Shown piece by piece: positions 16,505 through 23,962 of a stretch of DNA of 34,614 nt. Made by a program: the position numbers and the translations under genes. How positions within the stretch are numbered: the first letter of the stretch is position 1; every line of letters starts with the position of its first letter. The DNA is from a virus. Below the pieces are notes generated by a model. The model was not told the DNA's origin, ran no database searches, and saw nothing but the letters and a program-made list of their open reading frames with translations. The stretch spans positions 1 through 34,614 of the IMG/VR virus record IMGVR_UViG_3300042691_032841; one strand, given 5' to 3'.

Positions 16505-18553
16505 TTATTCTGATTGGTTAGTTTGTTGAGGAGGTTTAATTATGGCAGCCTCTGGTTTTAGATTAAACTGTTTTCTAAGACTTGCTACTTCTTTGTCTAT
16601 ATCTGATATTCTAATAAGTATTACTGCATAACCTAATGGATTCGGAATTAATAATAAAGCTTTTAATTTTTTCCTCTCTTCTAAAAGACCCTCTATTTTT
16701 AATTTTGCAGTTTCCTCTTCTTTTTGTTTTATTATAGACTGGGAATAAGTAGAATTAGGATCTGTAGATTTTAAATTTTTAACCAGAGCCTGATTCTCTT
16801 TAATTAATTGTTTCCTAACTTTTTTTCTTAGAGCCTTACCACCAGGTAGATTATCTACAAATTGTTGAAGACCTAATTCATCACCTCCTAAATTTTGTAT
16901 ATCAAAATCTGATAATTGTACAGAATCAATTGTTATATCCTGATCATCTAAATATTTTAAAGATTCTGAAATAGTTATGGAATCCTCAGGCGATAAAGAA
17001 TCTAATCCTATTTTTACCAATCCTTTAGAAGAGAGAATTAATTTAACTTCATTAATTATAATTAAATCTAAAGAAGCAAAAGTTGGAGTAGATTGAGCTA
17101 CTATATATCCATTAATATCCCTTGCTATTCCATATCTTCTTCTAATACTTATTCCTTCATCAGTTATTTCTTCATTAACTATTTCTATTACATATTCACC
17201 AAAAGTTCTATTTATTCTATCTTGAGCACTATTATAGGTATCTAAAAAGTTTTGAAGATTATTAATTGTAGCTACAGCATTATCTATAGTGGTTTGCATT
17301 TCTTGCTTCAAATCAGAAGAAACATTTGCACAATTTTCTAAATTTAGTAATATTAAATTTATTTTTTGTACAATATCATATAATCCTATTACTATTGTTT
17401 GAGCTAATCCAGCAATTGCTCCAAGAGTTACATTTATTTGAGATAATCTTTTTATTAATTTTTTTGTGCCATTTTCTTTTAAAATATCTGAAACTAGATC
17501 ACTTGCCGTGACTGTGTCTCCGACTTTTGTAAGTACATTAGGTACTGCAAGAAGTTTAAAAAATACTACTATAAAATCAAGTATTCTAATTATTATAACT
17601 GCTATTTTTATAATAGCTCTAATAGTTGTTATATATGATAATAATTTATTACCTAAAGAAATTAAATTATTTGCTGCTTTTAATATTTGTTTTAATAAAG
17701 GAATTAATTTTGTAGGAGTTATAATTCTATTTATTTTTTCTATTTCTTTTTGTATATCTCCTCCTAATATAGAATCTGCAAAATTAACAAAAGAAGCAGG
17801 AGTATTTAATCCTTGTATAGATATTGCGTATACTCTAATTTGATCTATGGTTCTTATTATCTTCTGTAGTTCTTCATTTGGAATTTGTCTAAGATCAGTA
17901 TATCTGTTAAATAAACTTAAAGCATTAGTTAAAAAATTTGAAGCAATAGAAAGAGGAGGAAAAGCTTTAACTAAGTCTGGATTATTTATAGGAAAATTAG
18001 GATTGTTTGTAAGATTAAATATCTCTGTTATATCCTTAGTTAGATTGTACAATCCAAGCTTACTATCTGGATTTTTTGCATCTCCATAGCTAGCATAATA
18101 ATCATCTATTTTTTTCTGTACATCATAAGCGGCTTTTTGAAGCTTCCATTTAGACTGAGTAAATGGATTACCAGGCGGTGGTTCTTCATTAGGATTAAAT
18201 TGCTTGCCCCCAGGTATTTGATTTATTGCATAATTTAATAAGTTACATAAATCAATTTCTGCTATATCTTTTAATATATTAGTAATACCTCTATCAATAG
18301 CTTTAATTATAGGATTTTTACTATTCTGTTTTTGAAATTTACCATATATTATTCCTAAAACAGATCCTTGAGCTTTTATTATAAACTTATAAATTATTGC
18401 AACTGCTTTTTCTAATCCTTTAGCAGTTGTAGTATTAGCATTTATACTAGGATCTCCAAAATTTACTTTTCCTTTTTCGTATCTTTCTTTAGATTCTTTA
18501 GCACCTTTTTCAAAACTAGCCTGTGCTGATGGATTAATAGTGGATAGTGCCAT
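16505..18553 (-). CDS. Large helical tail/baseplate protein with hydrophobic core segment (682 aa)
   Basis: Predominantly alpha-helical. A first half of long amphipathic helices includes a strikingly hydrophobic stretch at about residues 312-345 (IRAIIKIAVIIIRILDFIVV and the following FFKLLAVP), unusual for a soluble baseplate part. A beta-containing segment follows (IVNEEITDEGISIRRRYGIA, about 465-485), then a C-terminal helical region with RKKVRKQLIKENQAL and a Lys/Glu coiled coil. It is placed between the spike genes and gp25, where hub or central tail-tip proteins are expected. It might be a hub component or a tail-tip protein that inserts in the cell envelope on infection. No family is recognised. 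Confidence 0.6.
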   Translation of the reverse strand: MALSTINPSAQASFEKGAKESKERYEKGKVNFGDPSINANTTTAKGLEKAVAIIYKFIIKAQGSVLGIIYGKFQKQNSKNPIIKAIDRGITNILKDIAEIDLCNLLNYAINQIPGGKQFNPNEEPPPGNPFTQSKWKLQKAAYDVQKKIDDYYASYGDAKNPDSKLGLYNLTKDITEIFNLTNNPNFPINNPDLVKAFPPLSIASNFLTNALSLFNRYTDLRQIPNEELQKIIRTIDQIRVYAISIQGLNTPASFVNFADSILGGDIQKEIEKINRIITPTKLIPLLKQILKAANNLISLGNKLLSYITTIRAIIKIAVIIIRILDFIVVFFKLLAVPNVLTKVGDTVTASDLVSDILKENGTKKLIKRLSQINVTLGAIAGLAQTIVIGLYDIVQKINLILLNLENCANVSSDLKQEMQTTIDNAVATINNLQNFLDTYNSAQDRINRTFGEYVIEIVNEEITDEGISIRRRYGIARDINGYIVAQSTPTFASLDLIIINEVKLILSSKGLVKIGLDSLSPEDSITISESLKYLDDQDITIDSVQLSDFDIQNLGGDELGLQQFVDNLPGGKALRKKVRKQLIKENQALVKNLKSTDPNSTYSQSIIKQKEEETAKLKIEGLLEERKKLKALLLIPNPLGYAVILIRISDIDKEVASLRKQFNLKPEAAIIKPPQQTNQSE

Positions 18554-18554
18554 A

Positions 18555-18989
18555 TTATCTAGTATATGTTGTTTGAGATAATATTTGTGATTCTCCTTGT
18601 AAAAGCCCTTTTAATCTCTCTGCTTCACCGGCTAAAGCGGTTCCAGCTCCTGTTATTAAAGTCATAGTAGCGGCTAAATTCGATTCAGAAGCGTTTGCAA
18701 GTTGATTTCCTACAGTTTGTAATACAGATAAAAAAACAATTAATTGAGTATTAAGAGTCCTTCCTAAAACAAGAGGTTCTCCTAATGCTTCAGCATTTGT
18801 ACCTAATTCTATTTTATTAGTATAAATTAAAACTCCATCATTAGCATCTAAATTTATAGTTCTAGGAGAAGATAATGATACCGCTTTTTTACCAAAAAGA
18901 AATATTGCATCATTTTTAGAATATAGCATTACTCTATCTGATGATAATATTATCTGGTCTCCTTTATATGGAAATTGTGGATTATACAT
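18555..18989 (-). CDS. Baseplate spike tip, gp5 C-terminal beta-helix-like (144 aa)
   Basis: The first ~65 residues are short regular beta strands of the kind seen in triple-stranded spike needles: DQIILSSDRVMLYSKNDAIF, KAVSLSSPRTINLDAN, DGVLIYTNKIELG. The repeated I-x-L-S/D-A/S pattern with D-G-V-x-I-Y is typical of gp5/gpV-type needles. The segment NAEALGEPLVLG leads into C-terminal helices (LNTQLIVFLSVLQTVGNQLA, LAGEAERLKGLLQGES). It directly follows the OB-fold gene (shared base), so the two products together would make the spike that T4 encodes in one gene 5. Confidence 0.7.
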   Translation of the reverse strand: MYNPQFPYKGDQIILSSDRVMLYSKNDAIFLFGKKAVSLSSPRTINLDANDGVLIYTNKIELGTNAEALGEPLVLGRTLNTQLIVFLSVLQTVGNQLANASESNLAATMTLITGAGTALAGEAERLKGLLQGESQILSQTTYTR

Positions 18990-19954
18990 TATTCTCCTAT
19001 TGATTTTTTATCTTGATTATTTGCAGAAACTGCTTGATTAGATATTGAAGGTGGAGTTATTTTTAAAGTTGGATTTGAAATAGGATTATTAATATTCATA
19101 GTTCTTGCACTTCTAATAGGTTTTTCAGGTTTAAATGCAAATGATTTTAAAGGAAAACTTTTTAAATCAGGAATATCTATTTCTTGTGTACTAGTCATAT
19201 AAATAGAAGATCCATCTTTATTTATATCTTCAACTATAGAATCAAATTTATTTCTAACAACTCTTTCTCCTTGTCTATTAGTTATTATTGTTATTGGATC
19301 TCCATTATTACTAGTTTCTCCATTTCTGCCATAATAATTTGTAGACCAAGTATTATTTGAATTTAATACTGTGCTTCCAAATCTTATTGACTGGCCAAAC
19401 CTTGCTTGTATTATAGTATCCCCTTCATAAAGAGTCAAATCTTTTATATTAGGATTTTCTTCAAATGTAAAACCTAATGGAAGAGTTTTTTCTGGAGTAC
19501 TATTTCCTGAATAAGTTGGTTTATTTGCAAAAGTATTTAAATAGTCTGCCCATTCTTCCATATTAGGAAATCCATTATGATTAGGATTTTTCCATATTCC
19601 GTAAGCTGGCATATAAAAATACTGCTGATTTGTTGCTCTATTATTTAATCCTATAGAAGGTCCAACAACAATTAAAACTAGCTCGTTAACTAAAGGAATT
19701 TGCTTAATAAAATACCATATTGGATATGCAGGTTCAGATACTTCTTTAGATTTTGAAGTAGATAGTGGAGAATATAGTATTTCATATTTTATAGATCCTA
19801 TATCAGCAGGAGATCTATAATTAGGATCTTTTTTACCATCTGGTCTGTTTGGTCCCAAGACAACGGATTTTACCCTTCCTATTTGGAAATATTGGCCACC
19901 AGACGAGCCATTATCAGAATCTAGTTTAGGTCCAAATGCGTATCCTGTTGACAT
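18989..19954 (-). CDS. Baseplate hub spike protein with gp5-like OB fold (321 aa)
   Basis: Residues about 20-115 look like the OB-fold domain found at the start of gp5/VgrG/gpV spikes: QIGRVKSVVLGPN, IGSIKYEIL, PIWYFIKQIPLVNELVLIVV. Next comes a region with YYMP-like and W-K-N-P motifs and then FTFEENPNIKDLTLYEGDTI with QARFGQSIRFGST (about 185-205), which matches the plug and strand motifs of hub proteins. The last ~75 residues are Pro/Ser/Asn-rich and probably flexible. No lysozyme domain is present, unlike T4 gp5. Its location next to the needle-like gene supports the assignment. Confidence 0.65.
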   Translation of the reverse strand: MSTGYAFGPKLDSDNGSSGGQYFQIGRVKSVVLGPNRPDGKKDPNYRSPADIGSIKYEILYSPLSTSKSKEVSEPAYPIWYFIKQIPLVNELVLIVVGPSIGLNNRATNQQYFYMPAYGIWKNPNHNGFPNMEEWADYLNTFANKPTYSGNSTPEKTLPLGFTFEENPNIKDLTLYEGDTIIQARFGQSIRFGSTVLNSNNTWSTNYYGRNGETSNNGDPITIITNRQGERVVRNKFDSIVEDINKDGSSIYMTSTQEIDIPDLKSFPLKSFAFKPEKPIRSARTMNINNPISNPTLKITPPSISNQAVSANNQDKKSIGE

Positions 19955-20316
19955 TATGCGCTAGGTAGTTGTTTAGGGTCTTTAATTTTAATAGTAGAAA
20001 CTTCAGAAAATAACTGCTCAATATCTTTTTCTGTAAGAATACCGGAATCCTCTGTATCGCCAGCCTTTTTACTTTCAGCAGCTTTTTGGAAAAGATTAAG
20101 TAGTTTAAGGAGAACCTCATCGTTCTTTAAACTAGAGTCTATAAATCCCTTAAGTAGAGGCACAACTACAATAGCATCACCAGGAGTTTCAATCATATCA
20201 GCTAACCTCATGATCTCCTGTTTGATTGTAGAATCTTGATTTTTTTGTTTATCGTATACCTCTTCTACAAGATTAGCAATAGTTTTGCCTTTGAATATTT
20301 CCTTATCAAGTTCCAT
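19954..20316 (-). CDS. Small helical protein at the head of the baseplate operon (120 aa)
   Basis: All-helical: a first part MELDKEIFKGKTIANLVEEV, a second with IMRLADMIETPGDAIVVVPL, LKGFIDSSLKNDEVLLKLLN, then an acidic linker and EKDIEQLFSEVSTI. The central ETPGDA-x-x-V-x-P-L-x-K pattern is one I associate with a widespread small protein of marine T4-like phages whose function I do not know. Because it follows the sigma gene directly and precedes the spike, a late-transcription co-activator (gp33-like) or a hub chaperone are both possible; neither is shown by sequence. A candidate late promoter lies upstream. Confidence 0.6.
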   Translation of the reverse strand: MELDKEIFKGKTIANLVEEVYDKQKNQDSTIKQEIMRLADMIETPGDAIVVVPLLKGFIDSSLKNDEVLLKLLNLFQKAAESKKAGDTEDSGILTEKDIEQLFSEVSTIKIKDPKQLPSA

Positions 20317-20325
20317 GACTTTTTA

Positions 20326-20336
20326 GAATAAATATT
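20326..20336 (-). promoter_or_regulatory. Candidate late promoter (AATATTTATTC) on the minus strand
   Basis: Read on the minus strand, AATATTTATTC lies 9 nt before the ATG of the 120-aa gene, at the very end of the sigma-factor gene. It sits exactly at the change from regulatory genes to the baseplate operon, where a late promoter is expected. Confidence 0.4.
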
Positions 20337-21087
20337 AATAGTCATTGTTTTCAAGATACTGATTAAGGATAGTTTTATAGATGTTTTTTAACTTTTTAAT
20401 TACTTTTGTAATGGTATTTGACTGAGTATCTGTCATTTCCTTGACATAGATAAAGACTGCTTTTTTATTAAAAATATCTATATTTTCCCTCTTTTTAAAG
20501 ATTTCTAGGATAGCATCAGCGACCTTTAGTTCCTCTGTTTTATCAAATAATTCTAATAAATTATTATCTACATATTTAATGAAAAGCTCTACCACATCTA
20601 GCTTATCTAGCTCTGGTTCTGGTTCTTTTACAAGGATACTATTCAATAATGCATCATCATCATTCTGTTCTCCAATATCTGCCTTAGCTACAAGTTTCTT
20701 ATAATTTTTTTGATTATATATGATTAAATATCTTTTAGCAATCGTCCCAAAATAAGAATAAGCCTTACCTTTAGATTGATCATAAAGGTCTAATTTTTGT
20801 AAAAGAAATGATATTACTTCATATTTAAGATCTTCTATATTATCAACTTCTGTATAATAGAATTTAAAAGTATGAATAATATTCTCTACTAGTTTATAAA
20901 ATCCGTAGTGAATATCTTGATTATAGATCCTATTTCTTTCTCCTTGATTTTTGGCCGCCCTATACCTCAGAATTGCCTCCTCAGTTTCTATTGTAAAATA
21001 GTTATTTTTTGTTTTAGGCTTTCTTTTTCTAGGCTCTCCTTTTTTGGTTAATAAAACCTCCTCCTCATTTAATAGTATATCACTCAT
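20335..21087 (-). CDS. Late-transcription sigma factor, T4 gp55-like (250 aa)
   Basis: After a basic N-terminus (KKGEPRKRKPKTK) the protein shows a sigma region 2-like core: FTIETEEAILRYRAAKNQGE, RNRIYNQDIHYGFYKLVENI, then LKYEVISFLLQKLDLYDQSK and GKAYSYFGTIAKRYLI (about 121-136). The last segment, with aromatic residues after an acidic/polar turn, parallels the T4 gp55 segment containing NPHAYITQACFNAF, the part that contacts the -10 DNA. The C-terminal ~70 residues (VADAILEIFKKRENI, KAVFIYVKEMT) are helical and go beyond T4 gp55, which is about 185 aa. gp55 redirects host RNA polymerase to late promoters. The gene is the last of the upstream set before the late tail operon. Confidence 0.8.
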   Translation of the reverse strand: MSDILLNEEEVLLTKKGEPRKRKPKTKNNYFTIETEEAILRYRAAKNQGERNRIYNQDIHYGFYKLVENIIHTFKFYYTEVDNIEDLKYEVISFLLQKLDLYDQSKGKAYSYFGTIAKRYLIIYNQKNYKKLVAKADIGEQNDDDALLNSILVKEPEPELDKLDVVELFIKYVDNNLLELFDKTEELKVADAILEIFKKRENIDIFNKKAVFIYVKEMTDTQSNTITKVIKKLKNIYKTILNQYLENNDY

Positions 21088-21088
21088 A

Positions 21089-21361
21089 TTATTCTTCTAT
21101 GAATTCGTTAATTCTAGTTTGCATTTGTTTTACATTTTCCATAAGGCTTAAAAACTCAGGGTCAGATTGTACCCATAATTTAGAATCTATTTGATTTGCC
21201 GCAATATTAATCTCTTTCATACAATCTTTAATATTGTCAATAAATAACTGTTGAGTAATAACCATTGATTCTAGTCTTCTATTTTTTTGAAACAAGTTCC
21301 AAATGATGTATCCTATTATAGATACAGCCCAGACTATAAGGGCTATAATTCCTATTGTCAT
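21089..21361 (-). CDS. Small membrane-anchored protein with coiled coil (90 aa)
   Basis: One N-terminal transmembrane helix (TIGIIALIVWAVSIIGYIIW, 2-21) followed by a basic NLFQKNRR stop-transfer patch and a cytoplasmic helical domain with regular hydrophobic spacing (LESMVITQQLFIDNIKDCMK, about 30-49). The orientation is predicted as N-out/C-in by the positive-inside rule. It lies one base after the HD hydrolase's downstream gap and one base before the sigma gene, so it belongs to the same operon. Function unknown. Confidence 0.6.
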   Translation of the reverse strand: MTIGIIALIVWAVSIIGYIIWNLFQKNRRLESMVITQQLFIDNIKDCMKEINIAANQIDSKLWVQSDPEFLSLMENVKQMQTRINEFIEE

Positions 21362-21373
21362 AATATATTAATT

Positions 21374-22003
21374 TTAGTTTGATTCAATTTTACTAGACAT
21401 CAAATCTGCTTGATGTAGTATGTAAGCAATATTAGACCTTAATTCTGTGTCTTTATTATAGGTAATATAATATTGTTTATTTGCTTCTTCATATAAACCA
21501 TCATGTAACCTGATTGCTAGAAATTCATTTTCTGAAACCTGTATACCATACTTCTGGAGTACAAATAAACTCCTTTCAGCTATTCTCATATGAGTTATTG
21601 CAGGATTATAATTAAACATAAGTCCTTGATTTTCCCTGTGCCATTGAGATTGGTTAGGAATATAAACTGGTTCATCATTCGTGCCTAGTTTACCAAGATC
21701 ATGATTAAGTGCTGCAAAAGCTAATTCTTCAGTTGTATAATTTTTATTCTGGCCAAATTTATCCCAAACTTTTTCAAATATCAAAGCAGCTTCAGTAACT
21801 CTAATAACGTGATCTAAATAACCACCAGCAAAAGCATTGTGATGACTTATTTTAGTAGATGCAGGAGAAGTAGCAAGAGTTTCTTCAATATCTTTATACA
21901 TTTCTATGACTTTATCTTTTCTATCACCAGAAATATATTTGTCTATTAAAGAATAAAACTTAGCTAGATTATCAGCCATTTGTTCAGGACTTAAATTTTT
22001 CAT
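21374..22003 (-). CDS. HD-domain phosphohydrolase (209 aa)
   Basis: Carries the HD metal-binding set: H55/H65 in SHHNAFAGGYLDHVIRV, the H101-D102 doublet in ALNHDLGKLG (98-107), and further His/Asp residues near AIRLHDGLYEE and HQADLMSSK. HD-domain enzymes cleave phosphomonoester or phosphodiester bonds of nucleotides; in phages many are dNMP/dNTP phosphohydrolases or alarmone-like hydrolases. The protein is a lone domain with an N-terminal helical extension. It is common in T4-like marine phages. The neighbouring glutaredoxin-like gene suggests a nucleotide-metabolism setting, but the substrate cannot be read from the sequence. Confidence 0.8.
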   Translation of the reverse strand: MKNLSPEQMADNLAKFYSLIDKYISGDRKDKVIEMYKDIEETLATSPASTKISHHNAFAGGYLDHVIRVTEAALIFEKVWDKFGQNKNYTTEELAFAALNHDLGKLGTNDEPVYIPNQSQWHRENQGLMFNYNPAITHMRIAERSLFVLQKYGIQVSENEFLAIRLHDGLYEEANKQYYITYNKDTELRSNIAYILHQADLMSSKIESN

Positions 22004-22020
22004 AACTTATTTATTTTTAT

Positions 22021-22197
22021 TTAGAATTCATTTTCACTGTTTATCAAAACTTCTATTTCATCTATTTTAGATTTTACTTTATCTAAATGAAAACTAATTT
22101 CGTCTTGAGATCTAGCAGTGGATACTAAAGCTCTTTGGGAATTAATTAAATTGTTCAATTCAAATAATTTCCTTAATATTAATTGTTTGTATTTCAT
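22021..22197 (-). CDS. Small coiled-coil hypothetical protein (58 aa)
   Basis: Reads MKYKQLILRKLFELNNLINS at the start, then a charged helix with DEISFHLDKVKSKIDEIEVL, ending SENEF. The leucine/isoleucine spacing suggests a short coiled coil. It fills the gap between the HD hydrolase and the glutaredoxin-like gene on the same strand with normal spacing, which is the main support. Function unknown. Confidence 0.55.
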   Translation of the reverse strand: MKYKQLILRKLFELNNLINSQRALVSTARSQDEISFHLDKVKSKIDEIEVLINSENEF

Positions 22198-22206
22198 ATT
22201 ATAAAT

Positions 22207-22527
22207 TTACAACTTTATTGTGTATTCTATTAATTGATCTATAGAGTAAAAAGGTTTACCTTTTATTTTATCATTTAAAGATAACGTAAACCCTACATCA
22301 TCATAGTTATTTGTTATATAAATTACTTCTTCTATAAAGTTATTATTTATCATTTTTAATACTATAGGATAGTTAGAACATCCTATTAAATCTTCAATAG
22401 AATCACAAAGTATAGTATCCGATTTACAAACTTCGTAGTCATAATGAATATAGTTTTTACCTAATTCTTCTTTTAACTTTTGACATCTTTGGCAACCTTC
22501 TAATAATAACAATTTAATCTTGTTCAT
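22207..22527 (-). CDS. Glutaredoxin/thioredoxin-fold protein (106 aa)
   Basis: N-terminal KIKLLLLEGCQRCQKLKEEL contains a redox C-x-x-C (CQRC, residues 12-15) after the first strand of a thioredoxin fold, and NYPIVLK (about 54-60) supplies the cis-proline before the next strand. The size is that of a glutaredoxin or NrdH-type protein. Phage glutaredoxins usually provide electrons to ribonucleotide reductase. Several additional Cys residues (CKSD, LCDS, IGCS) are unusual for the family. Its start overlaps the preceding 55-aa gene by 14 nt. Confidence 0.75.
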   Translation of the reverse strand: MNKIKLLLLEGCQRCQKLKEELGKNYIHYDYEVCKSDTILCDSIEDLIGCSNYPIVLKMINNNFIEEVIYITNNYDDVGFTLSLNDKIKGKPFYSIDQLIEYTIKL

Positions 22528-22681
22528 AAAATTCTTTATCTATTTTTTGCATTATTTGATACCACATCATTTTTTCTTCATTTTTCATAGTATCAAATGT
22601 CATTGATAAGTAAATATATAATGCATTTAATTGCTCTTCTGTTATTTTATCTCCATCTATTTGAAAATCTTCTGCTTGCAT
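22514..22681 (-). CDS. Small acidic hypothetical protein (55 aa)
   Basis: Begins MQAEDFQIDGDKITEEQLNA and ends KIDKEFYEQD, an acidic helical protein with a Met-rich centre (MKNEEKMMWYQIMQ). It overlaps the start of the glutaredoxin-like gene by 14 nt, a coupling seen elsewhere in this genome. It is the first gene after the structured leader, so it would be the first product of the transcript from the promoter at 22949-22980. Function unknown. Confidence 0.55.
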   Translation of the reverse strand: MQAEDFQIDGDKITEEQLNALYIYLSMTFDTMKNEEKMMWYQIMQKIDKEFYEQD

Positions 22682-22740
22682 AATAGCTAGTTTAAAGGTA
22701 TTTAGCCTTTTTTTAGAGTGTAATTGACTTTGTTTTTCAT

Positions 22741-22957
22741 TTGTAGCTTATATCTAAAATCCTTTAGCGGACTAAACCGTCGGATACTGCCGATATTATT
22801 TTAGAGTTTCACTACCAACTATTTTTGTATACCTGAAGCATATATTGGTCTTTACTCCTGGTAGTCATATTGCTTACTCATTCTAAAACTCACTCATGGA
22901 ATTTAACCAAGCTATGGCATAGAGCCTGAGTATACGACATTAGTTTTACTAATATAC
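22741..22957 (-). ncRNA. Structured non-coding leader or small RNA
   Basis: About 220 nt between the divergent promoters and the 55-aa gene hold no credible gene but many helices. TCTAAAAT (22753-22760) pairs with ATTTTAGA (22798-22805) around two hairpins, TTTAG/CTAAA (22763-22767 with 22772-22776) and TCGG/CCGA (22780-22783 with 22790-22793), making a three-way junction. Further stems are ACTACCA/TGGTAGT (22811-22817 with 22859-22865), ACTCA/TGAGT (22892-22896 with 22927-22931) and ATTAGT/ACTAAT (22939-22944 with 22948-22953). TTTTAGA at 22799-22805 can pair instead with a second TCTAAAA at 22882-22888, giving an alternative fold. The minus strand is preferred because of the promoter; the hairpins next to the promoter may partly be untranscribed. 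No known RNA family is recognised. Confidence 0.4.
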
Positions 22958-22980
22958 AACAAATATTTGAAACAGAAAAA
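22949..22980 (-). promoter_or_regulatory. Host-type promoter, minus strand, for the leader and regulatory genes
   Basis: Read on the minus strand the 32-bp element starts TTTTTCTGTTTCAA and ends TTGTATATTAG. It agrees at 28 of 32 positions with the plus-strand copy at 33527-33558. TATATTAG resembles the Bacteroidota -7 box TAnnTTTG. It is back to back with the promoter of the primase operon. Confidence 0.6.
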
Positions 22981-22996
22981 TTTTTTTTAATAAATA

Positions 22997-23028
22997 TTTT
23001 TTTATGTCATTTTTTTGTCTTATATTTG
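22997..23028 (+). promoter_or_regulatory. Host-type promoter, plus strand, for the primase operon
   Basis: Starts with seven T then ATGTCA and ends TATATTTG (23021-23028), an exact TAnnTTTG box, with the same 24-nt distance from T-run to box as the other two copies; 25 of 32 positions agree with 33527-33558. The box ends four bases before the primase ATG, so the transcript would be leaderless or nearly so, unless translation uses a later start. Confidence 0.55.
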
Positions 23029-23032
23029 ATAA

Positions 23033-23962
23033 ATGGATAAAGAATTACTCGTATTAGGATTATTAGAAACAGTTCTTGGTAAAGGAAAAGGATCTAAAAC
23101 TACTATGGATTATGCATTCTACTGCCCAGTTTGTAAGCATCATAATCCTAAGTTAATAGTGAATATTAAGTCTGGACAATATAATTGTTGGACTTGCCAC
23201 CCTGCTACTAAAGGTAAAACACCAGTATCACTATTAAAAAAAGTAGATGCTCCTACTGAAAAGATTATCGAAATGAAAAATTACTTTCAAGGAGATAATA
23301 CTAAGATTGATAACACAAAACCAAATAAAGTAACCTTACCAGAAGAATTCATTTCATTATCCAATCCAGATAAATCTCTTGAGTGCAGACATGCTTTAAC
23401 TTATTTAAAGAAAAGAAATATTTCTATTCAAGATATACAAAAGTACAATATTGGGTATTGTAAAACAGGAAGATATAGAAATAGGATAATAGTACCATCT
23501 TATGATAAAGATGGAAATGTAAATTATTTTATAGCTAGATCATTTGAACCTGATCCTGCTAGAAAGTATGACGCTCCTAGTTGTAATAAAACAGAACTTA
23601 TTGGACTAGAGTACTTTGTTAATTGGTCTGTTCCTGTTATATTATGCGAGGGTATTTTTGATGCCATTGCAATTAAGCGTAATGCTATTCCCCTATTCGG
23701 TAAAACTATTCCTCAGTCACTCATGATGAAATTAGTAGAATCTGAAGTAAAAACAGTATATTTGGCATTAGACAAAGACGCACTTAAAGAAGCGTTAGAT
23801 TATTCACAAAATCTTCTTAATTTAGGTAAAGAAGTTTATTTAATAGAATTAGAAGGTAAAGATCCTTCTGACCTTGGTTTTAATAATATGACCAAGTTAT
23901 TACATACTGCGAAGCCACTGTCTTTTGGAGACTTGCTTCTCAAAAAAATACAACTAATATGA
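23033..23962 (+). CDS. DNA primase, gp61/DnaG-like (309 aa)
   Basis: A zinc finger at residues 31-55 (C31-x2-C34 in YCPVCKHHN and C52-x2-C55 in NCWTCH) is followed by a linker and a TOPRIM domain: VILCEGIFDAIAI (202-214, catalytic E206) and VYLALDKDA (242-250, D247 and D249), then EGKDPSDLG. This is the layout of primases that make RNA primers for lagging-strand synthesis and work with the replicative helicase (gp41 in T4). The length is close to T4 gp61 (about 340 aa). It begins the right plus-strand operon and overlaps the nuclease gene by ATGA. It has no packaging-type N-terminus. Confidence 0.88.
   Translation: MDKELLVLGLLETVLGKGKGSKTTMDYAFYCPVCKHHNPKLIVNIKSGQYNCWTCHPATKGKTPVSLLKKVDAPTEKIIEMKNYFQGDNTKIDNTKPNKVTLPEEFISLSNPDKSLECRHALTYLKKRNISIQDIQKYNIGYCKTGRYRNRIIVPSYDKDGNVNYFIARSFEPDPARKYDAPSCNKTELIGLEYFVNWSVPVILCEGIFDAIAIKRNAIPLFGKTIPQSLMMKLVESEVKTVYLALDKDALKEALDYSQNLLNLGKEVYLIELEGKDPSDLGFNNMTKLLHTAKPLSFGDLLLKKIQLI

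Noticed and set aside
17466-18089. Plus-strand frames at 17466-17843 and 17847-18089 within the 682-aa gene
   Set aside because: They are antisense shadows of a well-supported gene; composition mirrors the opposite strand's Ile/Leu/Asn codons.
19926-20120. 64-aa minus-strand frame overlapping the 120-aa and spike genes
   Set aside because: Out-of-frame overlap with two genes that meet at a TAATG junction, leaving no room for it.
22694-22714. Plus-strand terminator AAAGG-loop-CCTTT followed by T-run
   Set aside because: The stem is only five weak pairs and no plus-strand transcript is expected to arrive there.
22741-22957. tRNA, tmRNA or hammerhead ribozyme in the structured region
   Set aside because: No T-loop GTTCGAATC-type sequence, no acceptor stem with CCA, and no CUGAUGA/GAAA core on either strand. 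The three-way junction alone is not enough for a family call.
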